64,000 nucleotides of DNA from an uncultured Lachnospiraceae bacterium (GTDB lineage Bacteria; Bacillota; Clostridia; Lachnospirales; Lachnospiraceae). Position 1 is the first letter of the stretch. Each line of letters begins with the position of its first letter. Both the position numbers and the translations under genes were made by a program. Positions 34,469 through 42,927 of this stretch are shown piece after piece. The DNA lies in assembly GCA_946491665.1 (NCBI GenBank), contig CAMLYL010000001.1:1-64000 (forward strand), read 5' to 3'. The notes under the pieces were generated by a model. The model was not told the origin of the DNA. It did not search any database and saw only the letters and a list, made by a program, of their open reading frames with translations.

Positions 34469-34499
34469 TTGACTGTATTCTAACAACATAGCGTAGAAT
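34469..34499 (+). promoter_or_regulatory. merR2 promoter with degraded operator
   Basis: TTGACT (34469-34474), 19-bp spacer, TAGAAT (34494-34499). The operator reads GTATTCTAACAACAT (34475-34489): the left half is intact and the right half differs from ATAC. It suggests weaker autoregulation of merR2-lpdD. Confidence 0.65.
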
Positions 34500-34559
34500 G
34501 CTCTACAGATAAATGCATAACCGAAATTTTTGCGTAGAAAGAAAGAGACGGATCGGTTT

Positions 34560-35456
34560 ATGAACACGAAACATGAGGACGCCACCTTAACCATCAGTGA
34601 GATGGCCAGGATCTGCCGCGTCAGCAGACAAACTCTGATCTACTATGATAAAAACAATATTTTCAAGCCGGTATATACCAACAAAAACGGTTATCGTCTG
34701 TATTCGATTTATCAGATACCTTTTCTGCGTGAAATCTGCGCTCTGAAAGACAAGAGCCTTTATCTGAAGGATATTGCCACAAATCTGGACAATCGCAATA
34801 TAGAAACGGCGATGGATCTGCTGATTCTTCACCAGAAGGACCTTGATCAGCAGATTCTTGCTCTCCAGGAGAAGAAGCGCGCCATCACGGAACGTATCCT
34901 GTATTATCAGCAGGCTGAGATTGAGCTGTCTCATCTGGAACAGCCTTATCTGAAACAGTTTCCTGACCGGAATCTTCTGTTTCAGGCCTGGGGATGTCAG
35001 GATATGTCCAGACGTCAGATGCACATTTCTCATATGAACCTGCGCAATCTGGCTCACGACATGGATATTGAAGTTGATTTCGGCTGGGGCGCTCTGCTAT
35101 TTGACACAGATATCCAGGCAGGCGAACCCATTCGTCACGCCGGGGCCTATGTACGTCTCCCGGATGATTTTGATATGACAAAAACAGTTCCGGACAGTCA
35201 GTGCATTATTGCTCCCGCAGGTACATATGTCTGCATGAATGTATATGCCATGCCCTATGACACTTCTTTCCTCGGGCAATTATATCAGTGGATTCGGGAA
35301 CAGAATTATACTGTAAACGGAAATCTGGTAAACGAATGCATTTTAGATACCACTTTTTATACCAAAGAGCGTCAGACTGATTTCTGTCAGCTCCAGGTGC
35401 CGATTCTCCTGCCGGAGAATACTGACAAACAGAATACAGGTGAAAAAAATGATTAA
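34560..35456 (+). CDS. MerR-family regulator (paralogue 2), candidate regulator of gallate genes
   Basis: The 298-residue protein has a MerR winged helix (ISEMARICRVSRQTLIYYDKNNIF, NGYRLYS), a coiled coil (about residues 80-125) and a C-terminal effector-binding domain of about 160 residues like that of MerR1. It lies between ubiX and lpdD and overlaps lpdD, so it is part of the gallate locus. The MerR-type dyads at five promoters are probably its sites, with gallate or pyrogallol as effector; this is inference. ATG 34560 is chosen; the track start is a TTG only about 24 nt from the predicted transcription start. Its ribosome site is weak. Confidence 0.85.
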   Translation: MNTKHEDATLTISEMARICRVSRQTLIYYDKNNIFKPVYTNKNGYRLYSIYQIPFLREICALKDKSLYLKDIATNLDNRNIETAMDLLILHQKDLDQQILALQEKKRAITERILYYQQAEIELSHLEQPYLKQFPDRNLLFQAWGCQDMSRRQMHISHMNLRNLAHDMDIEVDFGWGALLFDTDIQAGEPIRHAGAYVRLPDDFDMTKTVPDSQCIIAPAGTYVCMNVYAMPYDTSFLGQLYQWIREQNYTVNGNLVNECILDTTFYTKERQTDFCQLQVPILLPENTDKQNTGEKND

Positions 35457-35793
35457 ACAGAAACATGTTTCCAAAACTTTATTCGGATATGAGATCGCTG
35501 CGGATGCTGCCGCTCTGGATGAAGGCATCCAGGTTCTGCTCTACGGCGGTGAAAAGAGCCATATTGGCGCCATCACTATTGCCGGTCCCGGCGGGCAGGT
35601 CAACACAACTGCCTTTGACGGGCATAAGGAAGCCGGTCTCAGTCAGAAATGGGCTCTGGCAATCGCCCATAAAAAGGGACTTCCCGTAATTGTATCCGCG
35701 GGCATTCATTATGATAATGCCACCCGTGATCAGATTCAGGAAATCCTCCAGGTCTGCGATGAGCTCTTAGAACAGCTTCTCAGCTGCCTGTAG
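35449..35793 (+). CDS. lpdD: LpdD-like prenylated-flavin chaperone
   Basis: The 114-residue protein matches the small LpdD subunit found with UbiD-type gallate decarboxylases: SKTLFGYEIAADA, GEKSHIGAITIAGP and PVIVSAGIHYD. It is thought to help load or protect prenylated FMN in LpdC (family knowledge). ATG 35449 has AGGTGA upstream and overlaps the merR2 end by 8 nt, implying coupling. The track start at 35440 is a GTG in the same frame. Confidence 0.85.
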   Translation: MIKQKHVSKTLFGYEIAADAAALDEGIQVLLYGGEKSHIGAITIAGPGGQVNTTAFDGHKEAGLSQKWALAIAHKKGLPVIVSAGIHYDNATRDQIQEILQVCDELLEQLLSCL

Positions 35794-35851
35794 CTGCATA
35801 AAGCAGTTATATTACCTGTGAGATCCACCAAAACCTCTCTATAAAACCATG

Positions 35852-35885
35852 AAAACTCAGCGGCGCGATGCGCCGCTGAGTTTTT
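35852..35885. terminator. Bidirectional terminator between lpdD and fbp
   Basis: AAAACTCAGCGGCGC/GCGCCGCTGAGTTTT is a 15-bp perfect stem with T-tracts on both sides. It ends the rightward merR2-lpdD and leftward fbp transcripts. Confidence 0.88.
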
Positions 35886-35903
35886 CTCTGAAATAACGCT
35901 CCC

Positions 35904-37871
35904 CTATGCTTTCTCCACCAGAATACCGCTCCGGTAAGCCTCCAGAAGCTCCTCCAGCTCCTCAATCTGATCCCGCAGAACCCGGCCGGTATCCGTATCA
36001 GCAACGGTTTTTCTCTTCACTACATTTTCATCCATGACAATATGGGAATGAATACAGGTCTCATTCAGCACCGTCTTTTCCAGTGATTCAAAAGGCTCAT
36101 GAGCCGCCAGAATCAGACCATAGGAATTATAAATCAAAGTGTACCCGGCAATACCGGTCTTTGGCTGATATGCCCTGGAAAATCCTCCGTCAATCACCAG
36201 AAGCTTTCCGCGGCATTTGGACGGAGACTCCCCCTTTCTTACCTCCACCGGAACATGCCCGTTGATAATATGCGCGCCTTTCGGATCAAGATCAAACTCA
36301 CGCAGAATTTTATCCACAATCTCTTCCCGCTCATACAGACGGTAATAGGCGTTTTTCGGCTCCTCATGAGTCGCCTTATCATCTATAAAATACCGCTCAA
36401 AGGTAGCCATCTTCTGTTTTCCGAATACCGGAGAATTCTTATTCTTCCAGATAAACCACAGAATGTCCTCTCCGCGCTTTTTATCAACCGGATCCAGGGA
36501 ATAGTACCCCTTTCTGGCATAATGCTCCAGAATGTCATAGAGAGCCTTTCCACTGTAGGTCTTACCGTACAAAGCCACTTCCATAAAGCTGCCATCCTCA
36601 TTCATAGGTACGCAGCCGTGGTAAAGCAGATTGCCATTATATACCTTATACAGGCTTCCTTTGGTATACAGAAAGCGCACATGCCGCTGCAGGCGTTCGC
36701 TCTGCAGAAAGCTGTTTCTCAGCCGGTCCACCACATCCTGCTCCTCCGGCGTCAGCTCATACGGGTTTTCCGGATCAATAGTCGGGAAAAATGTATCGTT
36801 CAGCGGATACTCCACGCCTTCCACCTTCACCGTTCCCTTTTTCAGATCCATTTTATCCAGCAGCATCCGATCTTCCATATCCCATTCGGGATGCTCCCGG
36901 ATCAGCTTCCCTTCTACTTTAAACTGAATCACCGTTATCGCTTTGTGCATCTTGGCGTCAATCTCCGCAAAGCTCCTGTCATAGCCGTCATCATCAGTAA
37001 CGCGGACATCAAAAGTTTTGCTGACCGGCCCTTCATAGCATTCCATGGCCAGACGCATCAACGGAATCATATTGATGCCGTAAGCGTCCTCAAGAATGGA
37101 CAGATTCCCGTAACGGGCAGAATTGCGCAGCATATTGCACATGCAGGGCACAGAGCCTGCTGCCGCCCCCATCCAGAGGATATCATGATTGCCCCACTGG
37201 ATATCCACGGAATGATGCTTCATCAGATCATCCATAATCATATGGGGATAGGGTCCTCTGTCAAAAATATCTCCCAGCACATGAAGATGATCCACCGTAA
37301 ATCTCCGGACCAGATAACAGAAGGCACAGATCAGCTGAGACGCCCTTCCCGTCCGGATCACTGAATTGATAATCTCATTGTAGTACGCCTCCTGATCCGC
37401 CACATCCGGCCGTCCGGCCATTAACTCTTCGATAATGTAGGCAAAATCCTTCGGCAGCGCTTTTCTCACCTTTGATCTGGTATACTTGGAAGAGGCATTC
37501 TTGCACACACGGATCAGCCGGAAAATCGTAACCTTATACCAGTCTTCCATATTTTCCTTATTTTTAATCTTCCCCTCGATCTGCCTGATCTTTACCTCCG
37601 GATAGTAAATAAGCATGGCCAGCGTCCGCTTCTCCGGAATCCCCAGACTGTTGCCGAACTCATCCTCAATCTTTCGCTCAATCGCTCCCGAGGCATTACT
37701 CATAATGTGGCGAAACTGCTCATACTCTCCATGCACATCCGTAATAAAATGTTCCGTGGGCTTCGGAAGATTCAGGATGGCGTTCAGGTTTACAATCTCT
37801 GTAGCGCAGGCCGCTATGTTGGGGTACTGAGTAGCCAGCACTTTTAAATACTTTACATCTGCGTTTTTCAA
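35904..37871 (-). CDS. fbp: Fructose-1,6-bisphosphatase class III
   Basis: The 655-residue protein has the class III Fbp layout, with metallophosphatase motifs FITDVHGEYEQF, LGDIFDRGPYP and WGNHDILWMGAAAG and a C-terminal INGHVPVEVRKGE. It hydrolyses fructose 1,6-bisphosphate in gluconeogenesis. The start at 37871 is a TTG behind GGGGGAT; the N-terminus MKNADVKYLKVLA fits the family. It marks the return to housekeeping genes next to the gallate locus. Confidence 0.95.
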   Translation of the reverse strand: MKNADVKYLKVLATQYPNIAACATEIVNLNAILNLPKPTEHFITDVHGEYEQFRHIMSNASGAIERKIEDEFGNSLGIPEKRTLAMLIYYPEVKIRQIEGKIKNKENMEDWYKVTIFRLIRVCKNASSKYTRSKVRKALPKDFAYIIEELMAGRPDVADQEAYYNEIINSVIRTGRASQLICAFCYLVRRFTVDHLHVLGDIFDRGPYPHMIMDDLMKHHSVDIQWGNHDILWMGAAAGSVPCMCNMLRNSARYGNLSILEDAYGINMIPLMRLAMECYEGPVSKTFDVRVTDDDGYDRSFAEIDAKMHKAITVIQFKVEGKLIREHPEWDMEDRMLLDKMDLKKGTVKVEGVEYPLNDTFFPTIDPENPYELTPEEQDVVDRLRNSFLQSERLQRHVRFLYTKGSLYKVYNGNLLYHGCVPMNEDGSFMEVALYGKTYSGKALYDILEHYARKGYYSLDPVDKKRGEDILWFIWKNKNSPVFGKQKMATFERYFIDDKATHEEPKNAYYRLYEREEIVDKILREFDLDPKGAHIINGHVPVEVRKGESPSKCRGKLLVIDGGFSRAYQPKTGIAGYTLIYNSYGLILAAHEPFESLEKTVLNETCIHSHIVMDENVVKRKTVADTDTGRVLRDQIEELEELLEAYRSGILVEKA

Positions 37872-37935
37872 AATAATATCCCCCGAAATATCGCAGGGGG
37901 CGCTGCCGCCCCTCTGACAGTTCTCATAAGTCCTG

Positions 37936-38697
37936 TTATCTGCTCCGGATCACGTCACCCATATCGTAATAGCCCGCCGGCTTTCCTGCCAGGAATTTGG
38001 CGGCTTCAATGGCGCCCTTTCCGAAAATAGCCTTGGAATAAGCGGTATGCTTAAAAGTAATCACCTCATCTGTCCCGCAGAAAAGCACTTCATGTTCACC
38101 GACAATGTTGCCGCCCCGAACCGCCTGAATGCCAATCTCCTGCTTCTCACGTTTCTTACGCTCCTGGCTGCGGTCATACTTGTACTCATAAACATTGTCC
38201 ATAGCCTCATTGATGGAATCCGCCAGGGCAATGGCAGTACCGCTTGGCGCATCCAGCTTCTGATTGTGATGCTTCTCCACAATCTCAACATCAAAACCTG
38301 CAGGAGTCAGCGCTCTGGCCGCTGATTTTAACAGTTCCATCAGCGTATTAATTCCCAGAGACATATTCGCTGATTTCAGAATCGCCACCTTCTCACTGGC
38401 AGCTTTCACTGCTTCATTCTGCTCTGGAGAAAGTCCTGTCGTGCAGACAACTGCGGGAATCTGCTTCTCCACACTGTAGGCCAGCATGGCATCCACACAG
38501 CTTACATGAGAGAAATCAATAATGGCATCTGCTGCCACATCGCAGTCCTCAATTTTCGCGAATACCGGATAGCCGTAAGCCTCTTCTGTGTTGATATCGA
38601 TGCCCGCTACAATCTCAATGTCCGCATCCTTTGCGCACAGATCACTGATTACCCGGCCCATATGGCCGTTGCATCCGTTCATAATTACTTTTGTCAT
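37936..38697 (-). CDS. dapB: 4-hydroxy-tetrahydrodipicolinate reductase
   Basis: The 253-residue protein has the DapB NAD(P)-binding start (KVIMNGCNGHMGRVI) and the catalytic motif EKHHNQKLDAPSGTA. It catalyses the second step of the diaminopimelate/lysine pathway after DapA (51.6 kb); DapL is at 56.7 kb. ATG 38697 follows GGAGG. A short basic ORF overlaps its start by 4 nt. Confidence 0.95.
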   Translation of the reverse strand: MTKVIMNGCNGHMGRVISDLCAKDADIEIVAGIDINTEEAYGYPVFAKIEDCDVAADAIIDFSHVSCVDAMLAYSVEKQIPAVVCTTGLSPEQNEAVKAASEKVAILKSANMSLGINTLMELLKSAARALTPAGFDVEIVEKHHNQKLDAPSGTAIALADSINEAMDNVYEYKYDRSQERKKREKQEIGIQAVRGGNIVGEHEVLFCGTDEVITFKHTAYSKAIFGKGAIEAAKFLAGKPAGYYDMGDVIRSR

Positions 38698-38828
38698 TTC
38701 CGTTTCCTCCTTCTTCGGGCCGCTTTCTGCCTATAGAGGTATCCTCCTGAGGATTTCCTCCTGACATATTTTTGCGACTGATGTTCCGACAGTCTCAGCA
38801 GCAAACGCTTCAGTCTGAATAACTGCAT
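38694..38828 (-). CDS. Possible small basic ORF overlapping dapB start, 44 aa
   Basis: ATG 38828 to TGA 38694 encodes 44 residues, with 15 or more Arg/Lys and an RRRRKRK end. The stop overlaps the dapB ATG (ATGA), a layout that would couple translation. The ribosome site (AGAAGATGG) is weak and no family is recognised. It could be a leader peptide or chance. Confidence 0.25.
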   Translation of the reverse strand: MQLFRLKRLLLRLSEHQSQKYVRRKSSGGYLYRQKAARRRRKRK

Positions 38829-38905
38829 TCCATCTTCTTTAAGGATAAGCTTTTCGCGAAAAAAATGCAAGGAAGTTTTGGTTTCATTTTATACCCGAAT
38901 CATAC

Positions 38906-39520
38906 TCAGCCTGACACAGCAAGATATTTTTTCAATTTTTCTATGTCCTCCGGATAATCAGCATCCAGAGTACATCCGATATCCTCAACTTCAACTTCTT
39001 CAATTTGATCTGCCTGCTCTTTCCAGAATCCTCTGAGGCCATTTTCTCCATTGTATGACAAGATCTGGTATACTATCTCTGCCGCAATCAGAGGAGGATG
39101 CTTTCGATATCCTCCTACAGTAGGCAGAAAAATCTTTTTTCTGCTGACACACATTTTCTCCTCTAACACAAAAAATGTTTCCTTTGAAACAGCTGGCATA
39201 TCTGCCGGCAATAAATATACTGCATCAGTTTCGCCCAATGCCCGAAATCCACATTTCATAGAATCAAACATATTACCATTTTTATAATCTTCGTTTTTTA
39301 CAAATTTGAGCATTCCTGGATAACTCAATGATAGATGCTTTTGAATATCCAGGGAACGATATCCCGTTACAATAATCAGATCTTTTACGCCTCCGTCTAT
39401 CATACTATCTACAGTCCAGTCAATCATTTTTTTCCCATTTATATCCATAAACGGTTTACAACTTCCCATCCGCGAGGAAAGCCCTGCCGCCAGAATAATT
39501 CCACTTTTTATAATAGTCAT
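38906..39520 (-). CDS. MocA/MobA-like molybdenum cofactor nucleotidyltransferase
   Basis: The 204-residue protein has the nucleotidyltransferase signature ILAAGLSSRMGSCKPF and LLPADMPAVS. It resembles MocA, the CTP:molybdopterin cytidylyltransferase that makes MCD for xanthine-dehydrogenase-type hydroxylases. Such an enzyme is encoded nearby (41-45 kb), so MCD supply is the natural role. The usual MobA (LxGGxSxRMGxDK) is the fusion at 2 kb. The start is ATG 39520 or 39523 behind GAGAGG; the longer track ORF is not supported. It is divergent from the TetR gene. Confidence 0.82.
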   Translation of the reverse strand: MTIIKSGIILAAGLSSRMGSCKPFMDINGKKMIDWTVDSMIDGGVKDLIIVTGYRSLDIQKHLSLSYPGMLKFVKNEDYKNGNMFDSMKCGFRALGETDAVYLLPADMPAVSKETFFVLEEKMCVSRKKIFLPTVGGYRKHPPLIAAEIVYQILSYNGENGLRGFWKEQADQIEEVEVEDIGCTLDADYPEDIEKLKKYLAVSG

Positions 39521-39591
39521 CATAATCCTCTCTTTGCAATCGCAAATATTTCGTGATAAAATATATAGAAATAATAAAGGAGTTAACAATT

Positions 39592-40407
39592 ATGCCTCGC
39601 AAACGACAAAAAGACCTTCGAAATACTATCCTTTCCTGTGCAGAAAAATGTTTTCGGGAAAAGGGTTATGCCGAAACCACAATGCGTGATATTTCCAATG
39701 CGGCTGGCATATCTCCCGGTGCAATTTACAATTACTTCCGAGGGAAAAAAGATTTATTTGAAACTCTTGATATTCCCGAAGCAGAATCTTTGCATCCACA
39801 ATTTGATTCAAAAAAGAACCGTGTTCTCCAGACAGCACTATTTCTTTTTGGTGAAAAAGGCTATAACGGAGTAACTATGGATTCTATTGCCTCTACCCTT
39901 AATATATCAAAATCATCCCTCTATCAATACTGTAGCAGTAAAGAAGATTTATTTTCACAGATTCTTCAATCCAGTTCATTTAATCTGTATACGCAAAATC
40001 TTTCTTCCAACGGACATGACATTGATATCAGGGAAACCATTAAATCTATTGGAAAAAGTTATATCCAAATCGGCGACAATCCTCAGAGATCTTCTTTATT
40101 AAAAACAGTCATCAAAGACTCTGCTCAGTTTCCGGAACTTGGAAAATTATACTATAGCCAAGGTATAAAACCTGCCTGTACAAATATCATGAACTATATT
40201 AAACATCACTGCCGCCAGCAGGGGATACCATTCCGTAATCCCTCTAAATTGTTTGCCTTTATATTGACCTATGTGGGATCCCTTCAATCCTATATACTGA
40301 TGAACAGTATCATCAGCGGAATTGATACTGGCGTTGATCGCGATACCTATCTGGAAAGTACTACAGACATTTTTATTAATTACCTGAAAACAAACCATTA
40401 TATTTAA
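39592..40407 (+). CDS. TetR-like regulator with two tandem HTH domains
   Basis: The 271-residue protein has a first TetR_N domain at about residues 6-52 (AEKCFREKGYAETTMRDISN, SPGAIYNYFRGKKDLF) and a second at about 72-120 (ALFLFGEKGYNGVTMDSIAS, SKSSLYQYCSSKEDLF), then an alpha-helical ligand domain. TetR proteins normally have one. ATG 39592 follows AAAGGAG. It is divergent from the MocA-like gene, with a TTTGC-N4-GCAAA dyad between them, and convergent with the molybdenum hydroxylase operon, its likely target. Confidence 0.85.
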   Translation: MPRKRQKDLRNTILSCAEKCFREKGYAETTMRDISNAAGISPGAIYNYFRGKKDLFETLDIPEAESLHPQFDSKKNRVLQTALFLFGEKGYNGVTMDSIASTLNISKSSLYQYCSSKEDLFSQILQSSSFNLYTQNLSSNGHDIDIRETIKSIGKSYIQIGDNPQRSSLLKTVIKDSAQFPELGKLYYSQGIKPACTNIMNYIKHHCRQQGIPFRNPSKLFAFILTYVGSLQSYILMNSIISGIDTGVDRDTYLESTTDIFINYLKTNHYI

Positions 40408-40415
40408 TCAGTCGT

Positions 40416-40459
40416 AGCCAATGACACCTTATTCTATCATAAGATGCCATTGGCTTTTT
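40416..40459 (+). terminator. Terminator of the TetR gene
   Basis: AGCCAATGACACCTTAT pairs with ATAAGATGCCATTGGCT (mismatches near the middle), followed by TTTT. It lies between convergent tetR and the DUF1097-like gene. Confidence 0.75.
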
Positions 40460-40507
40460 GAAATCATACTATAGCTGTTCGGCGCCCAACTCTGTCCATG
40501 AATTATT

Positions 40508-41068
40508 TTATTCTTCCGCTTTTTTTAATATCCCCTTTGCAAATAATGCTGTCAGATAATTTATCATAAGCGAAAACACCAAACCAAAAACCATATAAAA
40601 CAACAAGTATAAGACTATTTTACCGGGCGCAAAATCCCCACAAATTCCCTGTCCTGCAAAAGGAAACGGTCTTCCAAAAAAACCAATCGTCAACGCCAGC
40701 CCCAGAAAAACACTGGGCACATGATTAAACGGAGTTTTCCCGAGAAGTGCAATATGAACCCACAAAAGCATCCCTACAAGTACAAAATAATCTAAAATAT
40801 ATGCAGCGTATGTACTATAAGGAAATATGTGTACATAAATCTGATTGGATAACTGTCCCCAGAGCAGTCCACAGCAAAATGAAAGAATCATTCTTCCACA
40901 CAATTTCCAGTCTTTATCTCCACCCGATGCGAAATAAATAATCATAGACAAAAATCCTGCCCATATAAAATAGACAAGCGGTGTAAAACCGGTAATCACC
41001 AAAAGTACAAATGCAGAAATTCCTCCACCAAGGCCAATACAAGTTCCAATATTTCTTATTTTACCCAC
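40508..41068 (-). CDS. DUF1097-like membrane protein
   Basis: The protein (about 186 residues) has five to six hydrophobic segments and resembles the DUF1097/YcdZ group of unknown membrane proteins. A GTG at 41068 with AGAAGGGAG upstream is a better start than the track ATG 41110, which lies inside the preceding gene. It is last in the molybdenum hydroxylase operon. A transport or membrane role for the pathway substrate is possible but unsupported. Confidence 0.6.
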   Translation of the reverse strand: MGKIRNIGTCIGLGGGISAFVLLVITGFTPLVYFIWAGFLSMIIYFASGGDKDWKLCGRMILSFCCGLLWGQLSNQIYVHIFPYSTYAAYILDYFVLVGMLLWVHIALLGKTPFNHVPSVFLGLALTIGFFGRPFPFAGQGICGDFAPGKIVLYLLFYMVFGLVFSLMINYLTALFAKGILKKAEE

Positions 41069-41091
41069 TGTTCTTCTCCCTTCTGCTACAC

Positions 41092-42399
41092 CTATACAGC
41101 ATTCGTCCATCCGGACATTTCCACAACTCTGTCAAGTGTTTTTTCACTCCCCGATGATCGTACCACCTGGCCAGTCGCCATATAGTCGCCATCATGAATC
41201 ATATTTTTCTTTCTGAATTCATATGGATCCATTCCACATTTTTCCGCCGCCATATCCATCAATACTTCCATAGCAAATGTAGGCTGTGCCATACCAAAAC
41301 CTCTAAACGCAACTCCCGGGTTTCGATTCGTAGCTACAACGTAACAATCGGCTGACTGATACGGAATATTATAAGGTCCGCATCCCCAATATGTGATTTT
41401 CATAGTAATCAACATGGCAACACCTCTATATGCACCCGCGGCCGTATAACTGGTTCTGTCCAGTGCAATCAATGTGCCATCTTTCTTGAATCCAAGCTTA
41501 TATCTGAAATAAACACCGTGATTTGTTCCTGCATATTCGAACATTTCCGCTGTATCAAGAGCCCAGCGTACCGGACGCCCTATTTTTCTGGCAAGTGTCG
41601 CCGTAGCCGCCTCATTTGTCATATAATTTTTTACGCCAAAACCACCCCCCATAGCAGGACAGATTATTCGCACCCTTGACTGCGGCATGCCCAATACTCC
41701 TGCAATGGGACCTGAATTTCCATGCGGGCACTGCTGCGCAGCATATATGGTAATACTATCTGTTCCTTCAGGAATTGCCAGTGTAACAAAATTTTCGATA
41801 GGTGACGCACGTCGCGGACAGGTTGCAAACTCTTTTTCAATAATATAATCACACTGCGCAAATCCTTCTTCCATATTTCCCTTGCGCAGTTTCTGACAGT
41901 TGCCTCCTGTAGCTGGTACAACATGAATATTACCGCGATAATAGTCCGGTTCATCCTCGTGTAAAATCGGAGCGTCCGGTTTTACAGCTTCTCGGGGATC
42001 AAATACTGCCGGTAAAACTTCATACTCCACCTTTACCAATTTTGCTGCTCGACATGCCGTTTCATACGTATCTGCAGCAACCAAGGCAATTAATTCGCCT
42101 TTGTAGCGTACCTTTTTTTCTGCAAATACAGGATGATCCAGACATGGAGGAATGCCAACACGATTAAATACCGTATCCTCTGCAGTCGCAATCCCACGGA
42201 CTCCTGGCACTGACATAGCTTCCGTTGTATCAACAGAAAGAAGCTTTGCATGATCATGAATACTGAAGACACCTTTCGCATAAAGCATGCCCGTCACTTT
42301 CATATCTCCCGTATATCGAACCTGTCCCGTAAGTTGCTGGTCTGCATCTATACGCGGTCTGGATTTTCCTATGACACAATATTCCTGCTTTTCATACAT
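41092..42399 (-). CDS. Molybdenum hydroxylase, large Mo subunit half (NdhL-like)
   Basis: The 435-residue protein covers the N-terminal part of a xanthine-dehydrogenase-type Mo subunit: domain a/b (LTGQVRYTGDMKVTGMLYAK), then GGGFGVKN and AFRGFGMAQPTFAME. It ends at VVEMSGWTNAV, where normal proteins continue into the second Mo domain. That second half is encoded separately at 42.9-44.0 kb. This split into ~50 and ~37 kDa subunits is known from nicotinate dehydrogenase of Eubacterium barkeri. ATG 42399 is 3 nt after the Fe-S subunit stop. Confidence 0.87.
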   Translation of the reverse strand: MYEKQEYCVIGKSRPRIDADQQLTGQVRYTGDMKVTGMLYAKGVFSIHDHAKLLSVDTTEAMSVPGVRGIATAEDTVFNRVGIPPCLDHPVFAEKKVRYKGELIALVAADTYETACRAAKLVKVEYEVLPAVFDPREAVKPDAPILHEDEPDYYRGNIHVVPATGGNCQKLRKGNMEEGFAQCDYIIEKEFATCPRRASPIENFVTLAIPEGTDSITIYAAQQCPHGNSGPIAGVLGMPQSRVRIICPAMGGGFGVKNYMTNEAATATLARKIGRPVRWALDTAEMFEYAGTNHGVYFRYKLGFKKDGTLIALDRTSYTAAGAYRGVAMLITMKITYWGCGPYNIPYQSADCYVVATNRNPGVAFRGFGMAQPTFAMEVLMDMAAEKCGMDPYEFRKKNMIHDGDYMATGQVVRSSGSEKTLDRVVEMSGWTNAV

Positions 42400-42402
42400 A
42401 AT

Positions 42403-42927
42403 TTACCCCTTTCTCAGCATTTCTGCCGCCTGAACAATCGCCTCTTCCCGTGTAACAGACTGCATCTTTTTCGCAGCCTTTAAAACACCGTCAATTGGTT
42501 TTACATATCCAGTGCAACGACATATATTCCCCGATAAAGCTTCTCTTACTTCTTCTCTCGTTGGATCTGGATTTTCATCCAGAAGTGCTTTAGCTGACAT
42601 AATAAACCCAGGTGTACAAAATCCACACTGAAAGGCACCAATTTCTTTGAATGCTTTCTGAAGCGGATGCAGATTTTCCGGTGTCCCCAGAGACTCCACA
42701 GTTTCAACCGTTTTCCCGTCAATGGTCACTGCCATCACAAGACAGGCATTCATTGCTTTACCATTTATAATGACTGTACAGGCACCGCATTCTCCCATTA
42801 CACAGGAACTTTTTAAGCTGGTTATGTTTAATTTTTCTCTTAGAAGAGTTAACAAAGATTCTCCCACTGAAGCAGTTGTACTTACCTGTTCTCCATTTAA
42901 TATAAACTGAACTTTCACATCAGACAT
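42403..42927 (-). CDS. Molybdenum hydroxylase, [2Fe-2S] subunit (NdhS-like)
   Basis: The 174-residue protein has the plant-type [2Fe-2S] motif CVMGECGACTVIINGKAMNAC and the second cluster motif CGFCTPGF with CRCTGY. It is the electron-relay subunit of a xanthine-dehydrogenase-type enzyme. Its ATG overlaps the previous gene by 8 nt. Confidence 0.94.
   Translation of the reverse strand: MSDVKVQFILNGEQVSTTASVGESLLTLLREKLNITSLKSSCVMGECGACTVIINGKAMNACLVMAVTIDGKTVETVESLGTPENLHPLQKAFKEIGAFQCGFCTPGFIMSAKALLDENPDPTREEVREALSGNICRCTGYVKPIDGVLKAAKKMQSVTREEAIVQAAEMLRKG

Noticed and set aside
36099-37364. 421-aa plus-strand ORF
   Set aside because: Antisense to fbp.
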